Below, piece by piece: positions 26,120-34,551 of a stretch of DNA of 64,000 bases. The notes below the pieces were generated by a model that was given only the letters and a program-made list of their open reading frames with translations, ran no database searches and was not told where the DNA came from. Position 1 is the first letter of the stretch; each line of letters begins with the position of its first letter. Origin of the DNA: Rhodococcus sp. SBT000017 (lineage in GTDB: Bacteria > Actinomycetota > Actinomycetes > Mycobacteriales > Mycobacteriaceae); the NCBI RefSeq assembly GCF_003688915.1, contig NZ_REFU01000002.1:558001-622000 (forward strand), read 5' to 3'. The translations under genes and the position numbers were made by a program.

Positions 26120-27116
26120 GAATGGCCGCATTCGGCTCGACGGCGGTTTGGGTAGCGCCGCCCGAATCATCGAGGCGGCGCCCGGTGAGGTTGAGAAACA
26201 CTTCGTCGAGCGAGGGACGCTGCAAGCTAGCTCGACTGACGGTGATCGCGTCGTTGTGCAAGCACCGCAGGACTACCGGCATCGAGGCTTCGGCGTCTGC
26301 AACTCGGACACTCAGCCGGTTACCCTCTTGTGTGGCAACGGAGACTCCCGGAATCTGACGGAGACTAGGTGCCGCGCGTTCGGCGTCGGTCGTGGTGATA
26401 TGAATCCAGTCGCCTGCTAAGTCCGCCTTCAGGGCATCGGCCGTGCCGTTGGCGATCACCTCCCCGCGGTCGACGATCACGATCCTGTCGGCTGTTCGGT
26501 CGGCCTCGTCGAGGTAATGAGTGGTCAGCAATACGGTGATGCCGTGCTGCCGGCGGAGGAGCTGGATCTGATCCCACAATCCGGCCCGACTCTGCGGATC
26601 CAAGCCTGTGGAGGGCTCGTCGAGGAAGAGCACTTTGGGTTTGTGGATCAGGCCGAGGGCTATGTCCACCCGGCGTCGCTGACCGCCCGAGAGCGTGTCG
26701 GGGGTGCGCGCGGCCAGGTCGCCGAGACCGAGAACTTCGAGCACCTCATCGGCGCGGCGGCGCGCATCGCCGCTCGTCAGGCCGTAGCAGCGCCCCTGGG
26801 TGACCAGCTCGTCGCGGATGCGATGGCTTACTCCGGAGGCGTTCTTCTGGCCCACGTACCCGATCGCCTCACGTGCCCGGCCCGGCTCCCGAACCACATC
26901 ATGGCCTGCGATATGCACGCTGCCTGCTGTTGGCGGCAGCAGTGTGGTCAGCATCCGGAGTGTCGTGGACTTGCCCGCTCCGTTCGGTCCGAGGAGCGCC
27001 ACCAGCTCGCCAGTGGCGACGTCAAGGTTGACATTGCGCACCGCCTCGATCGTGCCCCCTCGGGCCTCGAAGGTCTTACGCAGCCCTTCGGCCCTGATCA
27101 TCGCCACTTCGCCCAT
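26112..27116 (-). CDS. daunorubicin-resistance type ABC exporter ATPase (DrrA-like)
   Basis: About 334 residues. Walker A GPNGAGKST, the Q-loop VGQKNASG (an unusual sequence shared by DrrA-like proteins), signature LSGGQRRRVDIA, Walker B KVLFLDEPSTGLD and H-loop LLTTHYLDEAD are all present. A C-terminal regulatory extension (about 220-330) includes the LQRPSLDEVFLNLTGR motif that marks the DrrA group. The start is at ATG 27116 or ATG 27101; the gene is divergent from a TetR regulator with a palindrome between them, so induction by the exported compound is likely. Confidence 0.9.
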   Translation of the reverse strand: MGEVAMIRAEGLRKTFEARGGTIEAVRNVNLDVATGELVALLGPNGAGKSTTLRMLTTLLPPTAGSVHIAGHDVVREPGRAREAIGYVGQKNASGVSHRIRDELVTQGRCYGLTSGDARRRADEVLEVLGLGDLAARTPDTLSGGQRRRVDIALGLIHKPKVLFLDEPSTGLDPQSRAGLWDQIQLLRRQHGITVLLTTHYLDEADRTADRIVIVDRGEVIANGTADALKADLAGDWIHITTTDAERAAPSLRQIPGVSVATQEGNRLSVRVADAEASMPVVLRCLHNDAITVSRASLQRPSLDEVFLNLTGRRLDDSGGATQTAVEPNAAIHA

Positions 27117-27120
27117 GCAA

Positions 27121-27138
27121 TGGATACTAAAATATCCA
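27121..27138. promoter_or_regulatory. TetR operator between the ABC exporter and its regulator
   Basis: TGGATA-ctaaaa-TATCCA, perfect 6-bp arms, lies 5 nt upstream of the ATPase start and 44 nt upstream of the divergent TetR gene. The position suits repression of both promoters by the adjacent regulator. Confidence 0.6.
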
Positions 27139-27181
27139 AAGAAGAACTTCAAACTTCCATTTTTGAGACCCAAAGCTCCCT

Positions 27182-27781
27182 ATGAGTAGTCGTTGGTACC
27201 ATCTTTCCGTGAGCGCGAAAAGCCGAACCGAACAAGCCATAGTCGCTGCGGCCGTACGCACCTGGGCGAGTGAGCGAGCGGCGACCTTGCCAGAGATCGC
27301 CGAGGCCGCCGCGGTTGGTCGCACGACGTTGCATCGCTACTTCCCCGTGCGCGACGGTCTGGTCCGCGCCGCCGTGAGACATGCACTCGAGTCGGTCGGC
27401 GCTGCGATTGCCGAGGCGCAGCCTGAGACCGGGCACCCGCTGGATGCGATGCGCCGCGTGGTTGCAGCACTGGCTTCGGTCAGCGAGGCAATTATGTTCG
27501 TGTTCGGAGACCAGTCCCTCATGCGCGACGTCGTGCCCACAGCCCAGCCAGACCTTCCGACGCCGCGAGATCCAGTGATAGAGCTCATCAGGCGCGGGCA
27601 GGCGGAGGGCGTATTCGACAGCGAGGTCACCGCCGAATGGATGCAGCAGGTCTTGTGGGGGATTTCGTACACCGCGTTCGAGCAAGTTGCGCAGGGCTCT
27701 TTGGCCAAGTTCGAAGTAGTCGCAACCGTGAACCGCACACTGGAGCGGGGTATTACCGCTCTGCCCGGCGGACTGACGTGA
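27182..27781 (+). CDS. TetR-family regulator of the DrrAB-like exporter
   Basis: About 199 residues. The helix-turn-helix is TLPEIAEAAAVGRTTLHRYFPVRDGL, with the H-R-Y-F-P end of the family. The C-terminal half is a helical ligand domain. It is divergent from the ABC exporter and probably binds the palindrome at 27121-27138. The first codon is either the ATG at 27182 or the GTG at 27209; neither has a clear ribosome binding site. It overlaps the next gene by 4 nt (GTGA), so both are co-translated. Confidence 0.82.
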   Translation: MSSRWYHLSVSAKSRTEQAIVAAAVRTWASERAATLPEIAEAAAVGRTTLHRYFPVRDGLVRAAVRHALESVGAAIAEAQPETGHPLDAMRRVVAALASVSEAIMFVFGDQSLMRDVVPTAQPDLPTPRDPVIELIRRGQAEGVFDSEVTAEWMQQVLWGISYTAFEQVAQGSLAKFEVVATVNRTLERGITALPGGLT

Positions 27782-28401
27782 GCGCCAGCGTGGTCGCGAC
27801 GCCCGAGTACGAAGAGTCCGGTTGGACGGTGGACTTTTGGCTCGACCCTGCCTGCCCACTCACCCGCTACACAGCACGTTGGATAGTCCAGATCGCCAAT
27901 GAAGTGCAGCTGACCGTGCGTTGGCGTGTGATGAGTTTGTCGGTGCTCAACGAGCACCGCGATGTCGACCCCGAAGGCGATACCCACGGCTATCTCTGGG
28001 TTCCCGCACGTGTGGCAGTAGCAGTCCAAACCGAGCACGGGCACGATGCGCTCGGCACCTTCTACAGCGCGTTGTGGACCGACCCCCACGGTGCCGAACG
28101 GGAATGGATCGGTGATATCACCGAGGCACTCTCGAGGTCGGGTCTACCCACCTCACTCGCCGGGGCCGGCATGAATACCGGCCACGACGCTGAGCTGCGC
28201 CGCTCCCATCACGACGGACTCGACCGTATCGAGGCCGAAGTCGGCACGCCTGTTCTGGCTATCACCACATCCCAGGGCGACAAGCGTGCATTCTTCGGCC
28301 CGGTTCTGCGCGACGCTGTCGACCGCGAGGACGCGATCACCCTCTGGGAAGCCCTCCTACAGCTGTCATCGGTTCGCGCCTTCCGCGAGCTCAAGAGTTG
28401 A
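27778..28401 (+). CDS. DsbA-like protein related to mycothiol-dependent nitroreductase
   Basis: About 207 residues, thioredoxin/DsbA fold with helical insertion. It aligns by eye with the Rv2466c-type mycothiol-dependent reductases: VDFWLDPACPLTRYTARWI at the redox site, a cis-Pro region VGTPVLAI, and a C-terminal FFGPVL segment. Rv2466c has C-P-W-C; here the site reads C-P-L-T, so only the N-terminal Cys remains and a monothiol, mycothiol-based mechanism would be needed. It is translationally coupled to the TetR gene that neighbours a drug exporter, which suggests a role in the same stress response. Confidence 0.8.
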   Translation: MSASVVATPEYEESGWTVDFWLDPACPLTRYTARWIVQIANEVQLTVRWRVMSLSVLNEHRDVDPEGDTHGYLWVPARVAVAVQTEHGHDALGTFYSALWTDPHGAEREWIGDITEALSRSGLPTSLAGAGMNTGHDAELRRSHHDGLDRIEAEVGTPVLAITTSQGDKRAFFGPVLRDAVDREDAITLWEALLQLSSVRAFRELKS

Positions 28402-28744
28402 ATGGCGCTCCCTCCGAGGGCCATTGACCTCCTCGCCCCGCGTCCTATCTGAGCGATGGGGGTTGGCAAAGCGGGCCGAAGGTGAGGCTCAGCGCAATGA
28501 TGACGCCCAACCTCGAGATGGGAATCGAACCCGGCAGAGCCGATCAACGCATGCGGCAGAATCGAACTCCCGTCCATCTCGAACCGGTCGGTACCCGACG
28601 CTTCGAAAAACCACAGCGTGGGGTCGAAATGTCACGGCCGCAACAATCCGAAGTGCTACCGAAGTCTTGATCCAGGACTGCCACAGAAGCTTCCGACAAG
28701 AAATCCCGACGACCAATTCGAGTCGTGTCGGTATAACTACAACC
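28402..28744. other. 343-nt gap with a cloverleaf-like inverted repeat
   Basis: No credible gene. The gap contains the 70-nt structure described at 28513-28582. Base composition is less G+C-rich than the neighbours, and the promoter of the GNAT gene presumably lies in its right end. I see no other feature in it. Confidence 0.5.
28513..28582 (-). ncRNA. possible tRNA-like structured RNA or tRNA remnant
   Basis: Perfect 9-bp outer arms, TCGAGATGG and CCATCTCGA, enclose 52 nt. Read on the minus strand the inside holds two T-arm-like segments, GAGTTCGATTCTG and GGGTTCGATTCCC, flanking a GCCG...CGGC stem. The layout is cloverleaf-like, and GTTCGATTC is the tRNA T-loop sequence. But the T stems are imperfect, no proper D arm or anticodon loop can be placed, and having two T arms is abnormal. 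A decayed or chimeric tRNA, or an unknown structured RNA, would explain it. Confidence 0.3.
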
Positions 28745-29254
28745 GTGGCCGCTTACACGATCCGTGACATCCGCCCGGGCGATGAAGAACAGCTCGGTGC
28801 AGCGCACGTGGCGATCTGGAAGGCGACGTACGCGGGAATGATGAACAGCGCCAAGCTCGATGCGATACGCCCTCGCGACCGCATCGAACGATGGGAGCAG
28901 ATCATCGCCCGACGCGACGAGCAGTCGAGCCGCGGTGTGCGGACCCGGTGCGCCGTCGACACCATCGATTCACGCATCGTCGGTTTCGCCACTGGCGGCC
29001 CACCGCGCGACGACAATCCGCCTGCGTCGACCGAACTGTGGTCACTGAACGTCGTGCCCGAGCACCACGGCACCGGCGTCGCAACAGAACTCATGACCAC
29101 CGTGATCGACCCGGAGGCATCCACATACCTGTGGGTGGCAGCGGCCAACGATCGCGCCGTGGCGTTCTACCGCAAGCATCGATTCGAGCTGGACGGCACC
29201 GAGAAGTTCGACCCGATCTGGGAGTGCATCGAAGCCCGCATGGTCAGGGCTTGA
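28745..29254 (+). CDS. GNAT-family N-acetyltransferase
   Basis: 169 residues. GNAT topology is visible: YTIRDIRPGDEEQL as beta1/alpha1, A.WKATYAGMM typical of the group, ELWSLNVVPEHHGTGVATELM as the acetyl-CoA-binding segment (variant of Q/R-x-x-G-x-G/A), and ATYLWV..-ND.AVAFYRKHRFELDG as the final strand-helix. The substrate is unknown. The GTG at 28745 is chosen because the frame upstream is not conserved-looking. It ends 11 nt inside the convergent CPBP gene. Confidence 0.85.
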   Translation: MAAYTIRDIRPGDEEQLGAAHVAIWKATYAGMMNSAKLDAIRPRDRIERWEQIIARRDEQSSRGVRTRCAVDTIDSRIVGFATGGPPRDDNPPASTELWSLNVVPEHHGTGVATELMTTVIDPEASTYLWVAAANDRAVAFYRKHRFELDGTEKFDPIWECIEARMVRA

Positions 29255-30287
29255 CCGGAGGTTCTCGTCTGGCTTCGTCGGGATCGAGCTTCTCGGGGTT
29301 CAGTACCACCTCGGCCACCATCGGGGTCGTCGCGACGGTCGCATCGCCGTACCGAACGGCCACCGTGTTGGGCAGAAACGCATCCAGGGCACGCGGGGTG
29401 ATCCACCACAGTAGCGCCGAGAACAGGATCAGAATGTTGACCCACTGCAGAACGGTCGCCGCATTCTCGGACGGAATGACGCGATCGAACACCTGAATGT
29501 TCATCACCAGTCCGTGGATGGCGATCAACACCCACAGCCGCCGGTAGCGGTAGAACACCCAGACCGCCGCGGCACCCCAGCACAGCGCCCACAGAAATCC
29601 GCCGCCGCCGAAGTACATGTAGAGAAGGCCTCGCATCGTGGCCGACAACGCCATGATCGCCCAGATCGGGAGCCGGCCCACGAGCAGCAACACCGGTAGC
29701 GCCACCAGAATCGGCTCCTCGCGTAGACCCACGGCGAGAGCAGAAACCACTGCGAGCCAATCGGATTCGACCGAGGCCGGAACCGAGAAGCTGAAGCGGA
29801 CGATGTCCAAACGAGACAACACGAGTAGAGAAGCAGACGCGGCACCGATCGCGGCGCACCAGGTGAGCGCGGCCTCGCTCGCGGTGCCACTGCGGGTCGG
29901 CCACACCGCAGGCAGCTTCCGACGTCGAGCGAAGTACACGGCGGCGATTGCCACGGCCCCCACCGCCACCTGCGCCGCGCCGACAGCCAGATCGGCCCAC
30001 TGATCCCCCATCGAGAGAATCGGAGCCGGCGCGTCGGGTTCCCGGAAGCGCCACAGCGCACCCATCAGGCTCACCGAGTAGACGACAACCCAACCGGCCA
30101 CCAGACCCAGGACCATCACGGCGGTACCGGCAGCGGTGAGACCACCCCGCGTCGAGCGAGTAGAGAGCCCCGCGTGGACACCGCTCGTCACCAGGTCACC
30201 ACCATTCCGCTCGTTACAGCATCGCCGAACTGCTTGTTTATCACGCTTGGGCCGAGAATTCAGTACCGTCGTGGCGATACGGATCAC
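29244..30287 (-). CDS. CPBP (Abi) family intramembrane protease-like protein
   Basis: Up to 347 residues with about eight spans. The CPBP signature is present: the glutamate pair in VGLREEPILVALP (EExxxR-like), M-R-G followed by FGGGGFLW, and IAIHGLVMNI with the H-x-x-x-N metal ligands. CPBP proteins are CAAX-type membrane proteases, and some serve bacteriocin immunity or regulator processing. The GTG at 30287 overlaps the stop of the small membrane gene upstream (GTGA), which supports this start; a GTG at 30191 would give a shorter, equally plausible N-terminus. Confidence 0.75.
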   Translation of the reverse strand: MIRIATTVLNSRPKRDKQAVRRCCNERNGGDLVTSGVHAGLSTRSTRGGLTAAGTAVMVLGLVAGWVVVYSVSLMGALWRFREPDAPAPILSMGDQWADLAVGAAQVAVGAVAIAAVYFARRRKLPAVWPTRSGTASEAALTWCAAIGAASASLLVLSRLDIVRFSFSVPASVESDWLAVVSALAVGLREEPILVALPVLLLVGRLPIWAIMALSATMRGLLYMYFGGGGFLWALCWGAAAVWVFYRYRRLWVLIAIHGLVMNIQVFDRVIPSENAATVLQWVNILILFSALLWWITPRALDAFLPNTVAVRYGDATVATTPMVAEVVLNPEKLDPDEARREPPVKP

Positions 30288-30535
30288 GACCGAGTGTCAC
30301 GCTCAGATGTATCGCCGGAATCCTTGTGACCGACGATGTCGTCGCGTAATTCCGCGAGCAGCCCCTTCTTGGGGGCACCGCGACGCGATTCCCACACGTC
30401 CACCATCGCGAGCACCACCAGAACACAGCCGATCGGGCCGCCCTGGAACCAGAACACCTGCAGGTCCCAGAAGAACAGCGCCAGCACAGCGCCGGCGACA
30501 ATCATGACGATGCTGCGCGCATCTCTTGCTTTCAT
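30284..30535 (-). CDS. small membrane protein, unknown function
   Basis: 83 residues from ATG 30535, which has AGAGGAA upstream. Two membrane spans (about residues 10-27 and 30-46) are joined by DLQVFWFQGGPIG, followed by a charged cytosolic tail (ESRRGAPKKGLLAELRDDIV). I do not recognise the family. It lies between the GAP-family gene (20 nt upstream) and the CPBP gene (4-nt overlap), so all three are probably one operon. Confidence 0.65.
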   Translation of the reverse strand: MKARDARSIVMIVAGAVLALFFWDLQVFWFQGGPIGCVLVVLAMVDVWESRRGAPKKGLLAELRDDIVGHKDSGDTSERDTRS

Positions 30536-30554
30536 CGTGTTTCCTCTCATCGAT

Positions 30555-31196
30555 TCAGACCAGGTTCAATTCGATCGCCGCATTCGCGGCCAGTAGCGCG
30601 CCCACCACAAGCAACACCGTCGCCCACACGTCCCCACTCCAGCGATCCACGCGCCGGAGCAGAGCTGGCGTGATCGACGAAACACGCTCCTGCGCAAACA
30701 CTCTGGCCGCGAGCAGGACAAGGGCAGGCGAGAGAGTCACGAGCACGTACGCCGCGAGCAGCAGCGACGAGAACTCCCACCCCAGTCCGGCATCACCGAC
30801 CACGTCGATCGCTGCGAAGTAGGGCAGCATCGTCGCCACCTCCACCGCGCCCACAGCGACGGCAAGCAGGACCACCCCGCGAACACTCCCCGGGGCCGCG
30901 TCCACCACGCACTGCTCGGGACTCGCCGCCGACGGTCCCAGAGCAGGCCCATGATCAGAACCACAACACCCACCGCCAGCCGAACCCGGGCGTCGCCAGG
31001 AACAGCAACGCTCAGGCCATCGGTGGCCGCCCATACTGCGATGCCAACCCCGAGGTAGAGCAGACCCAACACGCCCAGGTGCAGCAGAACGACACGCGCC
31101 CGGAACGACGGCCGAAGCATCATCCAGAGCGGAACCGCAAGAGTCCCGACGCCGATGCTGTCGACCAGCGCGAGCCCGGTCAGCTGAATTAACACA
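30555..31196 (-). pseudogene. GAP-family (Sap-like) membrane protein, frameshifted
   Basis: The N-terminal frame (GTG 31196) encodes three spans: LIQLTGLALVDSIGVGTLAV, with the conserved Asp-Ser after span 1 as in GAP/Sap sulfolipid-addressing proteins, then LLHLGVLGLLYLGVGIAVW and VRLAVGVVVLIMGLLWDRRR. After that it becomes Arg/Trp/Cys-rich nonsense. The rest of the protein continues in another frame, from SPEQCVVDAAPGS through VAVGAVEVATMLPYF to LLVVGALLAANAAIELNLV. The shift lies at about 30915-30945 in a GC-rich stretch; one added base would restore a protein of about 213 residues. GAP-family proteins are proposed exporters or lipid-addressing proteins. It is divergent from a TetR gene. 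Confidence 0.75.
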
Positions 31197-31215
31197 GCTG
31201 TACCGTAACAGGATT

Positions 31216-31237
31216 TCAACACAAGTGTGTTAAAACA
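31216..31237. promoter_or_regulatory. TetR operator between GAP-family and TetR genes
   Basis: AACACA-ag-TGTGTT is a perfect core; beyond one mismatched pair the flanks TTT and AAA also pair, giving a 22-bp dyad. It lies 20 nt from the minus-strand GAP start and 25 nt from the plus-strand TetR start, and so can control both. Confidence 0.65.
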
Positions 31238-31261
31238 ATTTCCTCGTGCTAGAACAGACCG

Positions 31262-31867
31262 ATGCCGAAGATCGTCGACCACAACGCACGCCGGGCGGAG
31301 ATCGTCGCCGCCGTGTGGCGCGTCATCGAACGAGCAGGAATGGACGGGGCGACGGTACGCAGCGTCGCCGCCGAAGCCGGCGTCTCCCCCGGATCACTGC
31401 GGTACTACTTCTCCGATCAGGGAGAACTCGTCCTCTTCGCGGCCGAGGCCATGACGCAACGCGTCGTACATCGGTTGGAGGCGCACCCAACCGACGGTGA
31501 CGGCCTGGTTCGCGCGATCCGCGTCCTCGAGGAAATGCTGCCCCTCGACGAGGACCGCCGCGCCGAGGCGTGGGTGTGGCTCGAAGCGATCGTGAGAGCC
31601 AGATTCGACGAGCGACTCGCCGCCCTCAAGACGGCCGGGTGGTTCGGCAGCCGCTACCTGTGCCGGCTCGCGTGGGCGCACCTGCACGATCTCGATCGAC
31701 CGAACTCCCCCGCCTTCACCTTCGACAGCAGTGCGGACGAACGTGCAGCAGCCGAACTGCATACGTTCATCGACGGACTGACGCTGCAGGCAGTGACGCA
31801 TCCCGAGCAGCTCGCAGCCGACGAGGTACGTCGGTTGTTGCGCACCTACCTCGAGCCGAGGCCCTGA
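31262..31867 (+). CDS. TetR-family regulator (BetI-like)
   Basis: 201 residues. The helix-turn-helix is VRSVAAEAGVSPGSLRYYFSDQGEL, with the L-R-Y-Y-F end typical of BetI-like members. The C-terminal domain is helical, with W.WLEAIVRARFDERLAA. It is divergent from the GAP-family operon with the dyad at 31216-31237 between them, so it is probably its repressor. Its 3' end overlaps the convergent MFS gene by 22 nt. Confidence 0.88.
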   Translation: MPKIVDHNARRAEIVAAVWRVIERAGMDGATVRSVAAEAGVSPGSLRYYFSDQGELVLFAAEAMTQRVVHRLEAHPTDGDGLVRAIRVLEEMLPLDEDRRAEAWVWLEAIVRARFDERLAALKTAGWFGSRYLCRLAWAHLHDLDRPNSPAFTFDSSADERAAAELHTFIDGLTLQAVTHPEQLAADEVRRLLRTYLEPRP

Positions 31868-33039
31868 GCCGACTCGACGGGGAATCTGCGGCCGTAGTAC
31901 CACCCGATCACCGCGACGACAGAACCGGCGACGGCGATGGCACCCAACACCGATCCGAAGCCCGACGCATCCACGACGCGACCGACGACCAAGGGAGCCA
32001 CGAGAAATCCGATCCGAGAGACGAGCGAGACGATCGAGATGGCCGCTGCCGAGGACACACCGGGAAGCCGCCCGGCCAGGCTGAAGACGATGGGAAACAG
32101 CGGGCTCGCACCCAGGCCGGCAACCGCGAACGCACCGATGACCAGGACCGGTAGATCCGCGGCCAGAAGCGACAGACCCAAGATGACGAGGAACGCCGCC
32201 GCCACCAGTGACGCGCCTCCGGTCAGCACCGCCGACGGTCCGAACCGATCGACGATCCGGTCCCCGACCAACCGGCCGATCAGCATCGCGGCCGAAAACG
32301 CAACGAACGCCATACCGGCCGCACCCGGGCCCGCACCCTCTTCCGTCGTCATGTAGACAGCGCTCCACGATTGCGGGAAATCCTCCATCAGCCCGGCGAG
32401 CAGCACCACGGCCCCGAGCAGGGCCAGTGCAGCCGTCGGCCGGACGAGAACGGGCCCCGGCGCTCGGTCTTCGTGATCGACGCGCGCCACCGATTCCGGA
32501 CCCACCAGACCCCGGCCGACGGCAGCGAGAGCGAGCATCAGCACCACCGCGATCAGAGCGAAGTGCGCTACCACCGGCATCCGGATACCGGCCGCGGCCG
32601 CGCCGGTCACTCCCCCGACGACGGCACCGACACTCCATGCGGCATGAAAGCTGCTCAGCAGCGACTTCCCCGCGCGTTCCTCGACGAGGACGCCCTGCGC
32701 GTTCATCGAAATGTCCATCACTGCGTCTGCCCCGCCGAGCAGCACCAGCGCCGCCAACAGCGTCCACCACGACACAGCCACCGCAGGCAGCACGAACGCC
32801 GCACACAGCGACAGACCCGAGGCGAGAATCGCCCACCGACTGCCGAAGCGTCGGACCAAGGCAGCTGCGACAGGCGCGGCAGCCAGCCCGCCGAGACCGA
32901 TTCCGGTCAGCGCGAGGCCGAGGGTGGCAACGTCGATCGACAGCGACCGCTGGATCTCCGGAATGCGCGGAGCCCAGTTGGCGAACACCGCTCCATTGAC
33001 GAAGAAGACGACGAGAACGGACAGCCGGGCGCTAGTCAT
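31846..33039 (-). CDS. MFS transporter
   Basis: 397 residues, 12 spans. Features: FFVNGAVFANWAPRIPEIQRSL at the first span, common in YbjJ-type MFS carriers; motif A-like ALVRRFGSRWAI; FHAAWSVGAVVGGVTGA in span 5; and a late IGRLVGDRIVDRFG motif A repeat. It is probably a drug or metabolite exporter of unknown substrate. ATG start at 33039. It is divergent from the gtrA-like gene. Confidence 0.88.
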   Translation of the reverse strand: MTSARLSVLVVFFVNGAVFANWAPRIPEIQRSLSIDVATLGLALTGIGLGGLAAAPVAAALVRRFGSRWAILASGLSLCAAFVLPAVAVSWWTLLAALVLLGGADAVMDISMNAQGVLVEERAGKSLLSSFHAAWSVGAVVGGVTGAAAAGIRMPVVAHFALIAVVLMLALAAVGRGLVGPESVARVDHEDRAPGPVLVRPTAALALLGAVVLLAGLMEDFPQSWSAVYMTTEEGAGPGAAGMAFVAFSAAMLIGRLVGDRIVDRFGPSAVLTGGASLVAAAFLVILGLSLLAADLPVLVIGAFAVAGLGASPLFPIVFSLAGRLPGVSSAAAISIVSLVSRIGFLVAPLVVGRVVDASGFGSVLGAIAVAGSVVAVIGWYYGRRFPVESAQGLGSR

Positions 33040-33077
33040 ATCGCTGCGAGCCTATCGTTCGCGAGCCGGCCGGATCC

Positions 33078-33092
33078 GTTACTCGAGGTAAC
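33078..33092. promoter_or_regulatory. short palindrome upstream of the GtrA gene
   Basis: GTTAC-tcgag-GTAAC has perfect 5-bp arms and ends 9 nt before the GtrA ATG. It could be a TetR- or GntR-type site. No regulator is adjacent. Confidence 0.3.
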
Positions 33093-33101
33093 GTCGATGG
33101 G

Positions 33102-33644
33102 ATGCATGTGTCCGACCGCCTCACCGACCACGTTCCCCAGCGCTGGCTCGAGCCCCTCGTCAAGCACGCCGAGGCCCTCAAGTTCCTCATCGTCGGAGCG
33201 ATCACCTTCGTTGTCACCGTCGTACTGTTCTTCGGTCTGAAGTGGACGATCCTGCAGGACAAGCCGGTGACAGCGAACGTTCTGGCCGTGCTGATCGCGA
33301 CGATCGTGTCGTACATCCTCAACCGGGAATGGTCGTTCACTGCGCGCGGCGGACGACGACGTCACCACGAAGCAGCGCTGTTCTTCGCCGTTGCCGGAAC
33401 CGGCCTGGCAATCAACCAGCTACCGCTGTGGGTGTCGAGTTACATGCTGGATCTGCGGTCGCCGAACGTGTCCTTCCTCACCGAGAACATCGCCGACTTC
33501 GTCAGCGGATCCATCATCGGCACGTTGTTGGCAACCGCATTCCGATGGTGGGCGATGCGCAAGTTCGTCTTCCCGGAGCAGGTGGACGTTCTCCCCGATC
33601 CAGTCGCCCTGACCGTTTACGGTGGACGGCATGGCGACCACTAG
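33102..33644 (+). CDS. GtrA-family membrane protein
   Basis: 180 residues with four membrane spans. GtrA features are clear: LKFLIVGAITFVVTVVLFF in span 1, VSYILNREWSFTARG after span 2 with the conserved N-R-x-x-x-F, and FRWWAMRKFVFPE at the end. GtrA proteins are thought to flip polyprenyl-linked sugars for envelope polysaccharide or teichoic-acid type decoration. The stop overlaps the next gene by 14 nt, suggesting one transcript. Confidence 0.9.
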   Translation: MHVSDRLTDHVPQRWLEPLVKHAEALKFLIVGAITFVVTVVLFFGLKWTILQDKPVTANVLAVLIATIVSYILNREWSFTARGGRRRHHEAALFFAVAGTGLAINQLPLWVSSYMLDLRSPNVSFLTENIADFVSGSIIGTLLATAFRWWAMRKFVFPEQVDVLPDPVALTVYGGRHGDH

Positions 33645-34155
33645 GACCCTCGTGCTGATGCGGCACGGCAAATCCGGCTACCCCGACGGAGTACCGGATC
33701 ACGAACGACCCCTGGCCGCCCGCGGCCAACGCGAGGCGGCACTCGCCGGAGCCTGGATTGCCGAGCACGTCGGCAGAGTCGACGCAGTGCTGTGCTCGAC
33801 GGCCCTGCGCACCCGCGAAACCCTGGCCGCCACCGGCTTGGATGGCGCTCCCACCCGCTTCGAGCGAGACATCTACGGCGGATCCGCCGACGAGATCATC
33901 GACGAAATTCGGCTGGCCGACACCTACTTCGACGACGTGACGGTATCCACCTTGCTGGTCGTCGGGCATGAGCCCGGAATACCCTGGACCGCACTCGAAC
34001 TGGCGGCAGACGACGACACCGACCTGGCCCGAGAGGTGCGACACCGCTTCCCCACCTCGGCAATCGCAGTGCTGACCACCGAGGCGTCCTGGGCAGAACT
34101 GGCCGCAGGCTCGGCCACCATCACCGAGTTCTGCATCCCCCGCGCCGAGCAGTGA
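33631..34155 (+). CDS. SixA-like histidine phosphatase
   Basis: About 174 residues. The histidine-phosphatase signature LVLMRHGKSG (R-H-G) begins the domain, the second catalytic His is in VVGHEPGIPW, and Arg/Glu are in CSTALRTRETLAA. This is the small SixA type, which removes phosphate from phosphohistidine or other phosphoesters. I chose ATG 33631; a GTG nine nt upstream is possible. The gene overlaps gtrA. Confidence 0.88.
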   Translation: MATTRTLVLMRHGKSGYPDGVPDHERPLAARGQREAALAGAWIAEHVGRVDAVLCSTALRTRETLAATGLDGAPTRFERDIYGGSADEIIDEIRLADTYFDDVTVSTLLVVGHEPGIPWTALELAADDDTDLAREVRHRFPTSAIAVLTTEASWAELAAGSATITEFCIPRAEQ

Positions 34156-34188
34156 TCAGGGCTGGTCGGTAGTCAGTGCTATCGGTAG

Positions 34189-34389
34189 TCAGCGGTTCCT
34201 GAGGTAGAGGTAGCCGGCACCGCCTGCTGCGATCAGCAGAATCAACGCTGCGGGGAACCCGAGCAGCCACCACACCAACGCCAGCACCACCAACGCGGGC
34301 GCGGCGGCGATCAACGCGATGCCGGGATTCTCGCGAACCGTCTCCAACGCGGACTGTGCGTGCACTCTGTCGATCTTCTTGCCTGCCAT
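34189..34389 (-). CDS. small membrane protein, unknown function
   Basis: 66 residues. A hydrophilic amphipathic N-terminus (MAGKKIDRVHAQSALETVRE) is followed by two close membrane spans separated by W-W-L-L-G-F-P. I do not recognise the family. It stands alone on the minus strand between SixA and the membrane gene at 34552. ATG start at 34389. Confidence 0.6.
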   Translation of the reverse strand: MAGKKIDRVHAQSALETVRENPGIALIAAAPALVVLALVWWLLGFPAALILLIAAGGAGYLYLRNR

Positions 34390-34551
34390 CGTCGACTCCC
34401 GGGTTTCGTATGTCCTGTATGCGTACTTCCACAGTAGCGCGGTCAGCTACGACTTTTGGTGGAGCGCAGCGTCGTACCTTCGGCCGAACCACCAGGTACG
34501 ACGCCTCCGCAGGGGTATCGCGCACGCATCGGCTGCGGTGAGATCAGGGCC

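Noticed and set aside
28513..28582. A functional tRNA gene
   Set aside because: T-loop sequences are present twice, but no anticodon arm, D arm or good T stem can be drawn; kept only as a tRNA-like structure.
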